64,000 nucleotides of DNA. It comes from Devosia litorisediminis (GTDB lineage Bacteria; Pseudomonadota; Alphaproteobacteria; Rhizobiales; Devosiaceae). The position numbers were made by a program, and so were the translations under genes. Below the pieces are notes generated by a model. The model saw only the letters and a list, made by a program, of their open reading frames with translations, had not been told where the DNA came from and ran no database searches. Of the stretch, positions 43,078 through 54,408 are shown piece by piece; position 1 is the first letter of the stretch; each line of letters starts with the position of its first letter. The stretch is from assembly GCF_018334155.1 (NCBI RefSeq), contig NZ_JAGXTP010000001.1, positions 248,001 through 312,000 on the forward strand, written 5' to 3'.

Positions 43078-43103
43078 CCTCCCCCCCCAAAAAAAGGGGG
43101 AGG
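43078..43103. repeat. REP-like palindrome, copy 6
   Basis: CCTCCCCC (43078-43085) followed by further C and A runs and GGGGGAGG (43096-43103). The spacer is an A-rich homopolymer. It sits between the convergent methyltransferase and yejA genes, where it may terminate transcripts. Confidence 0.55.
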
Positions 43104-43135
43104 AACAGATCGCGTCAGACTTTAGCCAATCTTGA

Positions 43136-44983
43136 CTACTGCGCGCCGCCGGTCTTGGCGGCCTTGGCCTCGTCATACCACCAGATGGTGGGAAAGCCCG
43201 AGGAAAACTCCGGCAGCGGATCGGGGTGGCTGAAGCGGTCCCAGCGGGCGATGCGCGAATTGCGCAGGGTGTAGCTGGGGACCATGTAGTGGTGGTGCAG
43301 AAGGACGCGGTCGAGCGCCATGCTGGCCGCTTCCTGGGTGGCGCGATCATCGGCGATGATGATCTTGTCGATCAGGGCGTCAACACCAGGATCGGCAATG
43401 CCGGCATAGTTGCGCGAGCCTTCTTCATCGACGCTGCCGGAGCCGAAATAGTAGCGCTGTTCATTGCCCAGCGAGAAGGACTGGCTCCAGCCGGTATAGA
43501 TGACATCGTAGTCGAAGCTGCGCAGGCGGTTGATGTATTGCGGGCTGTCGACCGAGCGGACGCTGACATCGACGCCGATCAGCGCCAGATTGGCGACCAT
43601 ATTGGCGGCCACGGGTTCGATGGTGGGGCCGTTGAGCAGGATCTCGAAGGTGAAGGGATTGCCCGCCTCGTCGACCAGCTTGGTGCCCTCGAGCGTATAA
43701 CCGGCCTCGTTGAACAGGGTCAGCGCGGTGCGCAGGTTTTCGCGCTGTTTGGCGGAGTCGCTGCCCACCGGGTTTTCATAGGGCTCGGTGAACACCGATG
43801 CGGGCACCAGATCCTTGATCTCGTTGAGGATCTCGAGCTCTTCGCCTTCGGGCAGGCCGCTGGAGGCAAATGGCAGGCCGAAGAAATAGCTGTCGATGCG
43901 ATCATACTGGCCAAAGAACAGCGTGTTGCTCAGCTCCTCGAAATTGAAGGCATAGTTGAGCGCCTCGCGCACCCGTTCGTCCTTGAACTTGTCGCGCCGC
44001 ATATTGGGGATGAAGCCGACGCCGACACCACTACCGGCATAATCCTGGGGGAACAGTTCCTTGATCACCCGGCCATCGGCGACGGCGGGGAAGTCGTATG
44101 CGGTGGCCCAGCGGCGGGCCTGGTTCTCGCTCCACCAGTCGAACTGGTCACCCTTGAAGGCTTCGAACTGCACGGTCAGATCGAGGAAGTACTCGATCTT
44201 GTACTGATCAAAATTGTTGGAGCCGACGCGGGTGGGCTGGTTCAGCCCCCAATAGTGGGGGTCGCGCTGATAGGTGATGGTGCGGCCCGCATCGAAGCTG
44301 GCCAGCTGATAGGGGCCCGAGCCCATCGGCGCCTCAAGGGTGGACTGGCCGATATCGCGGGTTTCACCATTGGCGTTGGTGCCCTCCCACCAGTGCTGGG
44401 GCAGCACCAGCATCTGGCCCAGGATCAGCGGCAATTCGCGATTGCCGGTCTGATCGAAGGTGAAGGTGACTTCGCCCGGCGCGGTGACTTCAGCACTGAT
44501 GATATTGGCGTAGTACTGCGCCATGTTGGGATTGATCTCGACCAGCGTGTCGAAGGACCACACAACATCCTGGGGCGTGACGGGTTCGCCGTCCTGCCAT
44601 TTGGCGGCCGGGTCGATGCGGAAGGTGACCGCGCCATAATCTGGGGCGATCTTCAGGCTTGAGGCGATCAGTCCGTAATAGGTGTTCACCTCATCCGAGG
44701 AGGGGGTCATCAGGGTCTCATAGACCAGCCCCAGCCCACCGGCCGCCTCGCCCTTGGGCAGGACGGGATTGAAGGTGTCAAAGCCGCCCATATCGCCAAT
44801 GCGCACGGTGCCGGTCTTGGGGGCATCGACATTGACGTAGTCGAAATGGGTGTAGTCCGCGCCATATTTCGGCTCGCCGGTCATGGTGAAGGCGTGGGTC
44901 CACACATCGGTGGGGGTCTGCGCCAGGGCAGGGGTGGCCAGGCCGGCCATCAGGCCAAGGGCGAGGAGGGGTGCGAACTTCAT
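43136..44983 (-). CDS. yejA: Peptide ABC transporter substrate-binding protein, YejA-like
   Basis: This 615-residue protein has a signal peptide cleaved after TPALA (residue 21) and the family-5 binding fold with a YejA-like N-terminus (GEPKYGADYTHFDYVNVDAPKTG). The middle motif is GSGPYQLASFDAGRTITYQRDPHYWG, and HHYMVPSYTLRNSRIARWDRF lies near the end. YejA delivers oligopeptides and, in enterobacteria, microcin C to the YejBEF importer. It is the last gene of a minus-strand set B-E-F-A. Confidence in the Yej subgroup comes from the paired full-length double ATPase YejF. Confidence 0.88.
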   Translation of the reverse strand: MKFAPLLALGLMAGLATPALAQTPTDVWTHAFTMTGEPKYGADYTHFDYVNVDAPKTGTVRIGDMGGFDTFNPVLPKGEAAGGLGLVYETLMTPSSDEVNTYYGLIASSLKIAPDYGAVTFRIDPAAKWQDGEPVTPQDVVWSFDTLVEINPNMAQYYANIISAEVTAPGEVTFTFDQTGNRELPLILGQMLVLPQHWWEGTNANGETRDIGQSTLEAPMGSGPYQLASFDAGRTITYQRDPHYWGLNQPTRVGSNNFDQYKIEYFLDLTVQFEAFKGDQFDWWSENQARRWATAYDFPAVADGRVIKELFPQDYAGSGVGVGFIPNMRRDKFKDERVREALNYAFNFEELSNTLFFGQYDRIDSYFFGLPFASSGLPEGEELEILNEIKDLVPASVFTEPYENPVGSDSAKQRENLRTALTLFNEAGYTLEGTKLVDEAGNPFTFEILLNGPTIEPVAANMVANLALIGVDVSVRSVDSPQYINRLRSFDYDVIYTGWSQSFSLGNEQRYYFGSGSVDEEGSRNYAGIADPGVDALIDKIIIADDRATQEAASMALDRVLLHHHYMVPSYTLRNSRIARWDRFSHPDPLPEFSSGFPTIWWYDEAKAAKTGGAQ

Positions 44984-45029
44984 CGGACGGCTCCGGAGCT
45001 AGAGAACTGGGAAAACAGACTAGGCGCGA

Positions 45030-46657
<1,628 letters not shown>

Positions 46658-46661
<4 letters not shown>

Positions 46662-47791
46662 GCGAAGGCCTTGCGGGGGTCAAAGGCATCACGCACAGCC
46701 TCGCCGACAAACACCAGCAGGGTCATGATGATGGCGATGGCAAAAAAGCCGGTGAGGCCGAGCCAGGGCGCCTGCAGGTTCTCCTTGCCCTGAAACAGCA
46801 GGTCGCCCAGCGAGGGGGTCCCCGGTTCCAGGCCCAGGCCGAGCAGGTCAAGCGAGGTCAGCGTGACCACCGAGCCCGACAGGATGAACGGCATGAACGT
46901 CAGGGTGGCGACCATGGCGTTGGGCAGCAAGTGGCGCCACATAATGGTGACATTGGAGACGCCCAGCGCCCGGGCGGCGGCGATATATTCAAAGTTGCGG
47001 CCGCGCAGGAATTCGGCGCGCACAATGCCCACCAGCGACACCCAGGAGAACAGCAACAGAATGCCCAGCAAGACCCAGAAGCTGGGGGCGATAATGCTCG
47101 AGATGATCAGCAGCAGATAAAGGGCGGGGATGGAGGTCCAGATTTCGATCAGGCGCTGGGCGATCAGATCGAGCCAGCCGCCGAAATAGCCCTGCACAGC
47201 GCCCGCCATCAGCCCGATGATCGAGGACAGGATGGTCAGGGTGAAGCCGAACAGGATGGAAATGCGCACGCCATAGAGCAGGCGGGCCAGCACATCATGG
47301 GCTTCGCCATCGGTGCCCAGCCAGTGGTAATTGCTCCAATTGCATTCGAGATCATCCACGCCCAGCGGATAGCGCTGACAGGCTTCCTCGCGGCTGAGCA
47401 TCCAGGTGGGGGCGATGGCGCCGGAGCCGGGCTGGTAGCCGTCCACGGTATTGTAGCTGAAATGAACCGGCGGCCAGATGGCCCAGCCATTGTCGGCGAT
47501 CTGCTGTTCCATGAAGTCGCCGCGATAGTCGGGCGTGCCCAGAAAGCCGCCAAAGCGGGATTCGGGATAATCGACAAAGGCGGGAAACAGCAGCTCGTTT
47601 TGGTAGGACACCACGATGGGGCGATCATTGGCGATGAACTCCGAGCCCAGTGCCAGTACCAGCAGCGCCAGAAAGATCCATAGCGACCACCAGCCCCGGC
47701 GATTGGCGCGGAAATTGTCCCAGCGGCGCTGATTGAGCGGGCTGAGCCAGCGGCGGCGGGGCAGGCGCGCGGTGTCGGTCACGGCGCTCAT
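46658..47791 (-). CDS. yejE: Peptide ABC transporter permease, YejE-like
   Basis: This 377-residue inner-membrane protein has the YejE N-terminus (SPLNQRRWDNFRANRRGWWSL in part), which includes NRRGWWSLWIFLALLVLALG. A large periplasmic insertion holds YPESRFGGFLGTPDYRGDF and HWLGTDGEAHDVLARLLYG. The transport core has coupling loop NFEYIAAARALGVSN, and the protein ends GEAVRDAFDPRK. The long insertion distinguishes YejE from OppC. Overlaps by four bases with both yejB and yejF show a tight operon. Confidence 0.92.
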
Positions 47792-48888
47792 ACTTCGCGG
47801 CTTTCGAAATCGAGCCGCGGATCAACCCACATATAGGCCAGGTCGGACACCAGCGAGATCACCAGTCCGAGCAGGCTGAAGATGTAGAGCGTGGCAAATA
47901 CCACCGGATAATCGCGGCTGGCCACCGAGACGAAGCCGAGCAGGCCCAGCCCATCAAGCGAGAAGATGGTTTCGATCAGCAGGGAGCCACCAAAGAAGGC
48001 GCCGACAAAGGCGGCGGGGAAACTGGCAATGATCAGCATCATGGCGTTGCGAAAGACGTGGCGGTAGAGCACCTGATTTTCCGTCAGGCCCTTGGCGCGG
48101 GCCGTGGTGACATATTGCTTGCCGATCTCGTCGATGAACGAGTTCTTGGTGAGCAAGGTGGTGGTGGCAAAGGCGCCCAGCCCCATGGCGGTGATGGGCA
48201 GCACAAGATGCCAGAGATAATCGAACAGCCAGAGGTGGAAAGGCCAGTTGGCAGCACCGGTGGAATGCAGGCCGCGGAGCGGGAAAATCGACCAGAAGCT
48301 GCCGCCGGCAAACAGGATGATCAGCGCGATGGCGACCAGAAAGCCGGGCACGGCATAGCCGATAATGACAATGGTCGAGGTCCAGACGTCAAAGCGGCTG
48401 CCATCGCTGACGGCCTTCTTGATGCCCAGCGGGATGGAAACGCCATAGGCAATCAGGGTCATCCACAGACCCAGCGAGATCGAGACCGGCATCTTCTCCT
48501 TGATCAGATCGATCACCGAGATGTCGCGGTAATAGCTGTCACCGAAGTCAAAGCGCAGATAATTCCACAGCATCATGCCGAAGCGTTCGAGCGGTGGCTT
48601 GTCGAAGCCGAACTGCTTTTCGATGCGCTCTACCAGTTCGGGCGCCAGACCCTGGCTGCCGCGATAGGCCGAGCCGCTTTGGCCGCCCTGGCCGGGCTGG
48701 GCGGTAAAATCGCCGCCCGCGCTGCCGGTGATGCGTTCGGTCATGGAGACGTTCTGGCCTGACAGATTGGCCAGCGCCTGTTCGACCGGCCCGCCGGGGG
48801 CGAATTGGGTGATCAGGAACGAAATGGCCATGATGCCGAATACCGTCGGGATCATCAGCAGGATGCGGCGAAGAATATAGGCGCCCAT
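47788..48888 (-). CDS. yejB: Peptide ABC transporter permease, YejB-like
   Basis: This 366-residue inner-membrane protein starts MGAYILRRILLMIPTVFGIM and contains the long YejB-specific periplasmic stretch (AQPGQGGQSGSAYRGSQGLA, then PELVERIEKQFGFDKPPLER). The coupling loop is YVTTARAKGLTENQVL. I chose ATG 48888, preceded by GGAGACCC, over an upstream in-frame start at 48948 that adds 20 unrelated residues. It heads the minus-strand operon and is divergent from the DUF2007-like gene at 49105. Confidence 0.92.
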   Translation of the reverse strand: MGAYILRRILLMIPTVFGIMAISFLITQFAPGGPVEQALANLSGQNVSMTERITGSAGGDFTAQPGQGGQSGSAYRGSQGLAPELVERIEKQFGFDKPPLERFGMMLWNYLRFDFGDSYYRDISVIDLIKEKMPVSISLGLWMTLIAYGVSIPLGIKKAVSDGSRFDVWTSTIVIIGYAVPGFLVAIALIILFAGGSFWSIFPLRGLHSTGAANWPFHLWLFDYLWHLVLPITAMGLGAFATTTLLTKNSFIDEIGKQYVTTARAKGLTENQVLYRHVFRNAMMLIIASFPAAFVGAFFGGSLLIETIFSLDGLGLLGFVSVASRDYPVVFATLYIFSLLGLVISLVSDLAYMWVDPRLDFESREV

Positions 48889-49104
48889 CGGGTCTCCGGG
48901 CAGGCAGGTTATCTGGCAAGCTAAGCGCTGCAGGGGGATCGGCGGCAAATCACCTTGCAGTGAAAGGGCTTGGGCACGAGTGCAACATTTTGATGAATGC
49001 TTGGCAAGCCGCGCACGGGCGCAAGCGTCCAGTGCGGGGCGGCCATGGTTATGGCTTGCCCCGCCGTGTATTGAGCGTCAGGATTGCGCCATAGGGAGCT
49101 GCTC

Positions 49105-49338
49105 ATGAGCTACGAAATCATCGCCAATGTCGAAAACCCGTCCACGGCCCGTGTGCTGATGACCGCGCTGCGGGCGCACGGGTTTCATCCGCTCGAAAAT
49201 GGCGAAGGCGGGCTGCCCGGTGTCGGCAATATCTTCGGCAAGGGGGGCGTTCCCGTGCAGGTTCCCGAAGAGGAAGCGGCCGATGCAACCCTGCTGGCGG
49301 CGGAGTTGTTGAAGGAAATGGTGGCCAGCGACACGTAA
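49105..49338 (+). CDS. DUF2007-like small protein (putative signal-transducing domain)
   Basis: This 77-residue protein reads SYEIIANVENPSTARVLMT, a Gly-rich turn, then GGVPVQVPEEEAADATLLAAELL. It fits the DUF2007 pattern: a beta strand, a helix that scans for Ala/Leu at fixed spacing, and a final VxVPEEEAxxA strand-helix. DUF2007 is a short ferredoxin-like fold of unknown role, often called a putative signal-transducing domain. ATG 49105 with AGGGAGC five bases upstream is preferred over ATG/GTG positions further 5'. Confidence 0.65.
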   Translation: MSYEIIANVENPSTARVLMTALRAHGFHPLENGEGGLPGVGNIFGKGGVPVQVPEEEAADATLLAAELLKEMVASDT

Positions 49339-49458
49339 AAGCGCCACATTGATGCGCCTTACGTCAGTTGCGGCCAGGGCGGTTGAACGCAGTGTGGGCT
49401 TTGGCTATAAGCCAGCCGACCTGTTAACTTTTGTTAAGCCTTTGGGCAGGAGCGACCA

Positions 49459-50061
49459 ATGTCGATTTGGATGCGCGGATCGTTTTCCGCTGCGGGAGTT
49501 GCAGCAATCGCGCTGTTGGTGGCGGGGTGTACCTCGACGGGATCAAACACAGCCAATCTCAATACGATTGGGGCACCACAGCAATTGCAGCCGGTGCAGA
49601 ATTCTACAGTGCAACAGGGAACGCTGCCGGCAATCGGCGCGACCGGTACGGTTGCACCAGGCCTGTCTGGCCAGCCCGTGCTGGGCGGGGTTCAGGCCAA
49701 TACCCAGGTTGCGGCCACAACGACCGGCACGCCATCGTCGATCGTTTCGCTTGATCCACTGGCCCGGCCCGTGTCCGGCGCCATGACCACGGGCCCTGAG
49801 GGCGTGTGGAATGTGGTTGCGGGCGCGCAGCAGTGCCGCCTCAACCTGCCCATGACCGCCAAGACCGGGACCAGCTATTTCCGCGCCTCGGCGCCGGGGT
49901 GTGCCATTCCGACCCTGGCTGGCGTTGCCGGTTGGCAGCAGGTGGGCAGCCAGCTGCAGCTTTATGATGAGAACGGCAATATCGCCGCGTTCCTGGCGCC
50001 AAGCGGTGGGCGCTATATCGGCACCATGGGCGGTGGCCAGGCCATCTCGATGGCGCGCTAA
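49459..50061 (+). CDS. Lipoprotein with AprI/Inh protease-inhibitor domain (Omp19-like)
   Basis: This 200-residue lipoprotein has lipobox LVAGC with the lipidated Cys at residue 24, a low-complexity Gln/Thr/Gly linker (25-105), then an Inh-type beta-barrel. The barrel begins GVWNVVAGAQQCRLNLPM with a disulfide-like Cys pair and ends LAPSGGRYIGTMGGGQAISM. Brucella Omp19 shares this layout and inhibits proteases. It is likely outer-membrane anchored. The gene ends in a strong intrinsic terminator and is monocistronic. Target protease unknown. Confidence 0.82.
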   Translation: MSIWMRGSFSAAGVAAIALLVAGCTSTGSNTANLNTIGAPQQLQPVQNSTVQQGTLPAIGATGTVAPGLSGQPVLGGVQANTQVAATTTGTPSSIVSLDPLARPVSGAMTTGPEGVWNVVAGAQQCRLNLPMTAKTGTSYFRASAPGCAIPTLAGVAGWQQVGSQLQLYDENGNIAAFLAPSGGRYIGTMGGGQAISMAR

Positions 50062-50070
50062 AAGATTTGG

Positions 50071-50100
50071 GAAGCCGGTCTGCAAAGGCCGGCTTCTTTT
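50071..50100 (+). terminator. Intrinsic terminator after the Omp19-like gene
   Basis: GAAGCCGG (50071-50078) pairs with CCGGCTTC (50089-50096) and is followed at once by TTTT (50097-50100). It lies nine bases past the stop codon. Confidence 0.8.
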
Positions 50101-50219
50101 GACCTCTAAGGTCCATTCTTCTCCATGCTGTCCGCGGGCTTGACCCAGGGACCACTCTCAACGCATTGGATGCTGCAATTGACCTTCGGGTCGCGCCCGA
50201 GGGCAGCACAGTTTTTGCT

Positions 50220-51365
50220 ATGTCATCCAGTTCTTCCCAAACATTCCCCGGCCCGGTCAACGCGGCCTATGCCGCGCTGGTAGCGCGCGGCGCCCTGACG
50301 GCGGACCCCGCCCAGCATGATGCCGCCGCACTGCTTGATGATGTGCTGGCTGGCCTCGAGGCGCAAAAGCCCAAGGGGCTGCTGGGCAAGCTGTTCGATG
50401 CCAAAACTGGCCCGGTACAGGGCCTTTACCTGCATGGCGAAGTGGGGCGCGGCAAAACCATGCTGATGGACCTGTTCTTCAACGCCGCGCCGATCGAGGG
50501 CAAGCGGCGGGTGCACTTCCACGAGTTCATGGACGAAATCCATGCCGGCATGTCGACCTTTCGCAAGAGCGCCAAGGGGCGCGATGCCGATCCGGTCGAG
50601 GCGGTGGTCAAACCGATTCTGAAATCGGGGCTGAAGCTGCTGTGCCTTGATGAAATGCATGTGCACGACATCACCAATGCCATGCTGCTGTCGCGGCTGT
50701 TCGAAAAACTGTTCGCTGGCGGCGTGACGCTGGTGGCAACGTCCAATGTGGTGCCGGACGAGCTCTATAAGGATGGGCTGAACCGGCAATTGTTCCTGCC
50801 CTTTATTGCGCTGCTCAAGGCGCATCTGACGGTGGCATCGCTGCCCGCGGCGCAGGATTACCGGCGGATGAAATTTGCCGGGCAGCATGTCTATGCCTTT
50901 GGCACGGGCGAAGCGGCGCGCGCGGAAATGGACAGGCTGTGGCTACGCATTACCGGGGGTGAACCCGGTGAGCCTGGCATTGTCGAAAGCACCGGGCGTT
51001 CCATTGCCGTGCCGCTGACAGCGCTGGGAGCGGCACGGTTCGGCTTTGCCGATCTGTGCGAGAAACCATTGGGGTCGCGCGATTTCGTGCGCATCGCGCA
51101 TCAGTTCGATTCGATCATCGTGGATGGCGTGCCGCAAATGGACCGGACCATGTCCAACGCCGCCAAGCGGTTCATCCTGCTGATCGACACGCTCTATGAT
51201 CGCGGCGTCAAGCTGGGCGCAAGCTTTGCGGTGCCGCTCGAAGAGCTGGGCCACGATGACAAGACCGCGTTTGAATTTCAGCGGACCGTGTCACGGCTGA
51301 TCGAGATGCAGTCCGAGGACTATCTCGGCCAGGGGCTGCGCGATGCCCCGCCTGCGGCAGACTAG
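50220..51365 (+). CDS. zapE: Cell division protein ZapE (AFG1-like ATPase)
   Basis: This 381-residue P-loop ATPase has Walker A GEVGRGKTM (about 74-82) right after GLYLHG, the AFG1 signature VHFHEFMDEIH, Walker B LLCLDEMHVHDI, and sensor region LVATSNVVPDELYKDGLNRQLFL in part. The C-terminal FADLCEKPLGSRDFVRIAHQF block is typical of ZapE. It binds FtsZ and the membrane-insertion machinery. Start at ATG 50220 follows no obvious Shine-Dalgarno site, but an ATG at 50166 gives only non-homologous residues. Location just before mdh is usual for Hyphomicrobiales. Confidence 0.92.
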   Translation: MSSSSSQTFPGPVNAAYAALVARGALTADPAQHDAAALLDDVLAGLEAQKPKGLLGKLFDAKTGPVQGLYLHGEVGRGKTMLMDLFFNAAPIEGKRRVHFHEFMDEIHAGMSTFRKSAKGRDADPVEAVVKPILKSGLKLLCLDEMHVHDITNAMLLSRLFEKLFAGGVTLVATSNVVPDELYKDGLNRQLFLPFIALLKAHLTVASLPAAQDYRRMKFAGQHVYAFGTGEAARAEMDRLWLRITGGEPGEPGIVESTGRSIAVPLTALGAARFGFADLCEKPLGSRDFVRIAHQFDSIIVDGVPQMDRTMSNAAKRFILLIDTLYDRGVKLGASFAVPLEELGHDDKTAFEFQRTVSRLIEMQSEDYLGQGLRDAPPAAD

Positions 51366-51509
51366 GGCTCGCGCAGCACTACCTTGCCCAACGGGCAGGG
51401 GGGCTTCACCCATCGGCAAGGGCGAAAGCGCTGTTTAGACGAAGGGTTCACTTGCCCCTCTGGGCCGCTAGGGTTAAACGTGCGCCAATTCAACGCAGTT
51501 TTGGGATGA

Positions 51510-52478
<969 letters not shown>

Positions 52479-52491
52479 CCAAGATGGTGTC

Positions 52492-52557
52492 ATCCCCGCG
52501 CAAGCGGGGATTTCCCGTTTGGGGGCACTGAGATGAGATTTCCGCACAAGCGGAAAT
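52492..52557. repeat. Two tandem hairpins of a small repeat between mdh and sucC
   Basis: ATCCCCGC-GCAA-GCGGGGAT (52492-52511) and ATTTCCGC-ACAA-GCGGAAAT (52538-52557) share the layout AT..CCGC-xCAA-GCGG..AT, with matched changes in both arms that keep the stems perfect. This is a common type of alphaproteobacterial intergenic mosaic repeat. No T run follows. Confidence 0.65.
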
Positions 52558-52621
52558 GATGCGGTGGGGGCCAGGGGGCCCCGTGACCACTAAGCGATTT
52601 ACCCATCCAAGGGGACTTTGA

Positions 52622-53815
52622 ATGAACATCCATGAACATCAGGCCAAAGAGCTGCTGAAGTCGTATGGCGCGCCGGTTGCGGCGGGCGTGGCGATCTTTT
52701 CGGCGGACGATGCTGCGGCCGCAGCGCAGTCGCTGCCAGGCCCGCTCTATGTGGTCAAGAGCCAGATCCACGCCGGTGGCCGTGGCAAGGGCAAGTTCAA
52801 GGAACTGGGTCCAGATGCCAAGGGCGGCGTGCGCCTGGCCAAGACCGTCGACGAGGTTGTTGCCTTCTCCAGGGAGATGCTGGGCAACACGCTGGTGACC
52901 AAGCAGACCGGCGATGCCGGCAAGCAGGTCAATCGCCTGTATATCGAAGACGGCGCTGACATTGCCCGCGAGCTGTACTGCTCGCTGCTGGTCAATCGCG
53001 AGAGCGGCCGCGTGTCGTTCGTGGTCTCGACCGAAGGCGGCATGGACATTGAGGCAGTTGCCGAGGCGACCCCTGAAAAGATCATCAGCATCGATATCGA
53101 CCCGACCGCTGGCGTCACCGATGCCGACGTGGCCAAGATCGTCTCGGCGTTGGCGCTCGATGGCGATGCCAAGGCCGATGCGGCCAAGCTGTTCCCGATC
53201 CTCTACAAGGCCTTTGTCGACACCGACATGAGCATGCTCGAGGTCAACCCGCTGATCGTGATGGATGATGGTCACCTGCGCGTGCTCGACGCCAAGGTGA
53301 GCTTCGACAACAATGCCGCGTTCCGCCATGAAGAACTCAAGGCCCTGCGCGATCTGAGCGAAGAAGACGCCAAGGAAATCGAAGCGTCCAAGTATGATCT
53401 GGCCTATGTGGCGCTGGACGGCAATATTGGCTGCATGGTCAATGGCGCGGGTCTGGCCATGTCCACCATGGACATCATCAAGCTCTATGGTGCCGAGCCG
53501 GCAAACTTCCTGGACGTTGGTGGCGGTGCCACCAAGGAAAAGGTCACTGCTGCGTTCAAGATCATCACCGCCGATCCGGCTGTGAAGGGCATTCTGGTCA
53601 ACATCTTTGGCGGCATCATGCGCTGCGACGTGATCGCCGAAGGCGTGATCGCTGCGGTCAAGGAAGTCGGCCTGGAAGTGCCGCTGGTGGTTCGTCTGGA
53701 AGGCACCAAGGTCAAGGAAGGCAAGGCGATCCTGGATCAGTCCGGCCTGAACGTGATCTCGGCAGATGACCTGGACGATGCCGCCCAGAAGATCGTCAAG
53801 GCGGTCCAGGGCTAG
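52622..53815 (+). CDS. sucC: Succinyl-CoA synthetase beta subunit (ADP-forming)
   Basis: This 397-residue protein starts [19 protein letters not shown] with an ATP-grasp fold ([18 protein letters not shown], then [21 protein letters not shown]). The C-terminal ligase-CoA domain has [18 protein letters not shown] and [10 protein letters not shown]. It binds the nucleotide and, with SucD, makes succinate from succinyl-CoA with substrate-level phosphorylation. A short exported protein gene lies between it and sucD, which is unusual. ATG 52622 follows AAGGGGAC. Confidence 0.97.
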   Translation: MNIHEHQAKELLKSYGAPVAAGVAIFSADDAAAAAQSLPGPLYVVKSQIHAGGRGKGKFKELGPDAKGGVRLAKTVDEVVAFSREMLGNTLVTKQTGDAGKQVNRLYIEDGADIARELYCSLLVNRESGRVSFVVSTEGGMDIEAVAEATPEKIISIDIDPTAGVTDADVAKIVSALALDGDAKADAAKLFPILYKAFVDTDMSMLEVNPLIVMDDGHLRVLDAKVSFDNNAAFRHEELKALRDLSEEDAKEIEASKYDLAYVALDGNIGCMVNGAGLAMSTMDIIKLYGAEPANFLDVGGGATKEKVTAAFKIITADPAVKGILVNIFGGIMRCDVIAEGVIAAVKEVGLEVPLVVRLEGTKVKEGKAILDQSGLNVISADDLDDAAQKIVKAVQG

Positions 53816-53819
53816 CGCG

Positions 53820-54341
53820 GTGCGCGCCGCTCTCACCATCATTGCCGTTGTGGCACTCTGCGCGACGCCTGTCGCCGCGCAGGGCAAAACCAAGACCAAG
53901 GCGTCAGCCGGCGTTGCGGTTCTGGAGATGTGTGAGCGTTTTGCCAGCGGCGATGTGCTGGCAGTACAGGCGGCGCAAGCCCAGGGCTGGGATGCCTATG
54001 AAGATGCGGGCGAAAGCCCGTTCGTAAAGTCGTACACGGCCGACAAGGCCGTGCCCGGCGTAGGTGAAGCCAGCCTGTTTGCCCTGATCGAAAGCTATCC
54101 CGAAAGCAGCTTTGGCTATTGCCGGGTTGATGTCGACCAGCCCGAAGGGGGCAATGAACTCGTCCAGGCCATTGCCGATCTGCCGCGCTATGCGGGGGAG
54201 ACACGGGTGGTCGATGACGGGCTCTATGCCAGCCTGGTGGCCAGCGACAAGCCCAATTGGCTGCTGCTGTCGCATCGCAATGCGGACAGTTTCGTGATCC
54301 AGCTTTCCATCAATACGCCCAAGGCGGCGACTGAACAGTAA
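53820..54341 (+). CDS. Exported protein of unknown function inserted between sucC and sucD
   Basis: This 173-residue protein starts with GTG at 53820, four bases after the sucC stop. It has a signal peptide (RAALTIIAVVALCATPVAA, cleavage near residue 20). The mature part has two cysteines (MCERFASG, FGYCRVDV) that could pair, and a mixed alpha/beta composition with GWDAYEDAGESPFVKSY. I do not recognise the family. It lacks its own promoter space, so it should be co-transcribed with sucC and sucD. GTG is the best of several starts; earlier in-frame ATGs lie inside sucC. Confidence 0.7.
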   Translation: MRAALTIIAVVALCATPVAAQGKTKTKASAGVAVLEMCERFASGDVLAVQAAQAQGWDAYEDAGESPFVKSYTADKAVPGVGEASLFALIESYPESSFGYCRVDVDQPEGGNELVQAIADLPRYAGETRVVDDGLYASLVASDKPNWLLLSHRNADSFVIQLSINTPKAATEQ

Positions 54342-54408
54342 TTCAACGGCGCTTTGCCCATGGCAGGCGGAATTCGGCGCCGAGCGCCCAACGACGAAAG
54401 AGAAGTAG

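Noticed and set aside
52492..52582. Closely spaced hairpins considered as a CRISPR fragment
   Set aside because: Only two unequal units, each self-complementary, no regular spacer and no cas genes.
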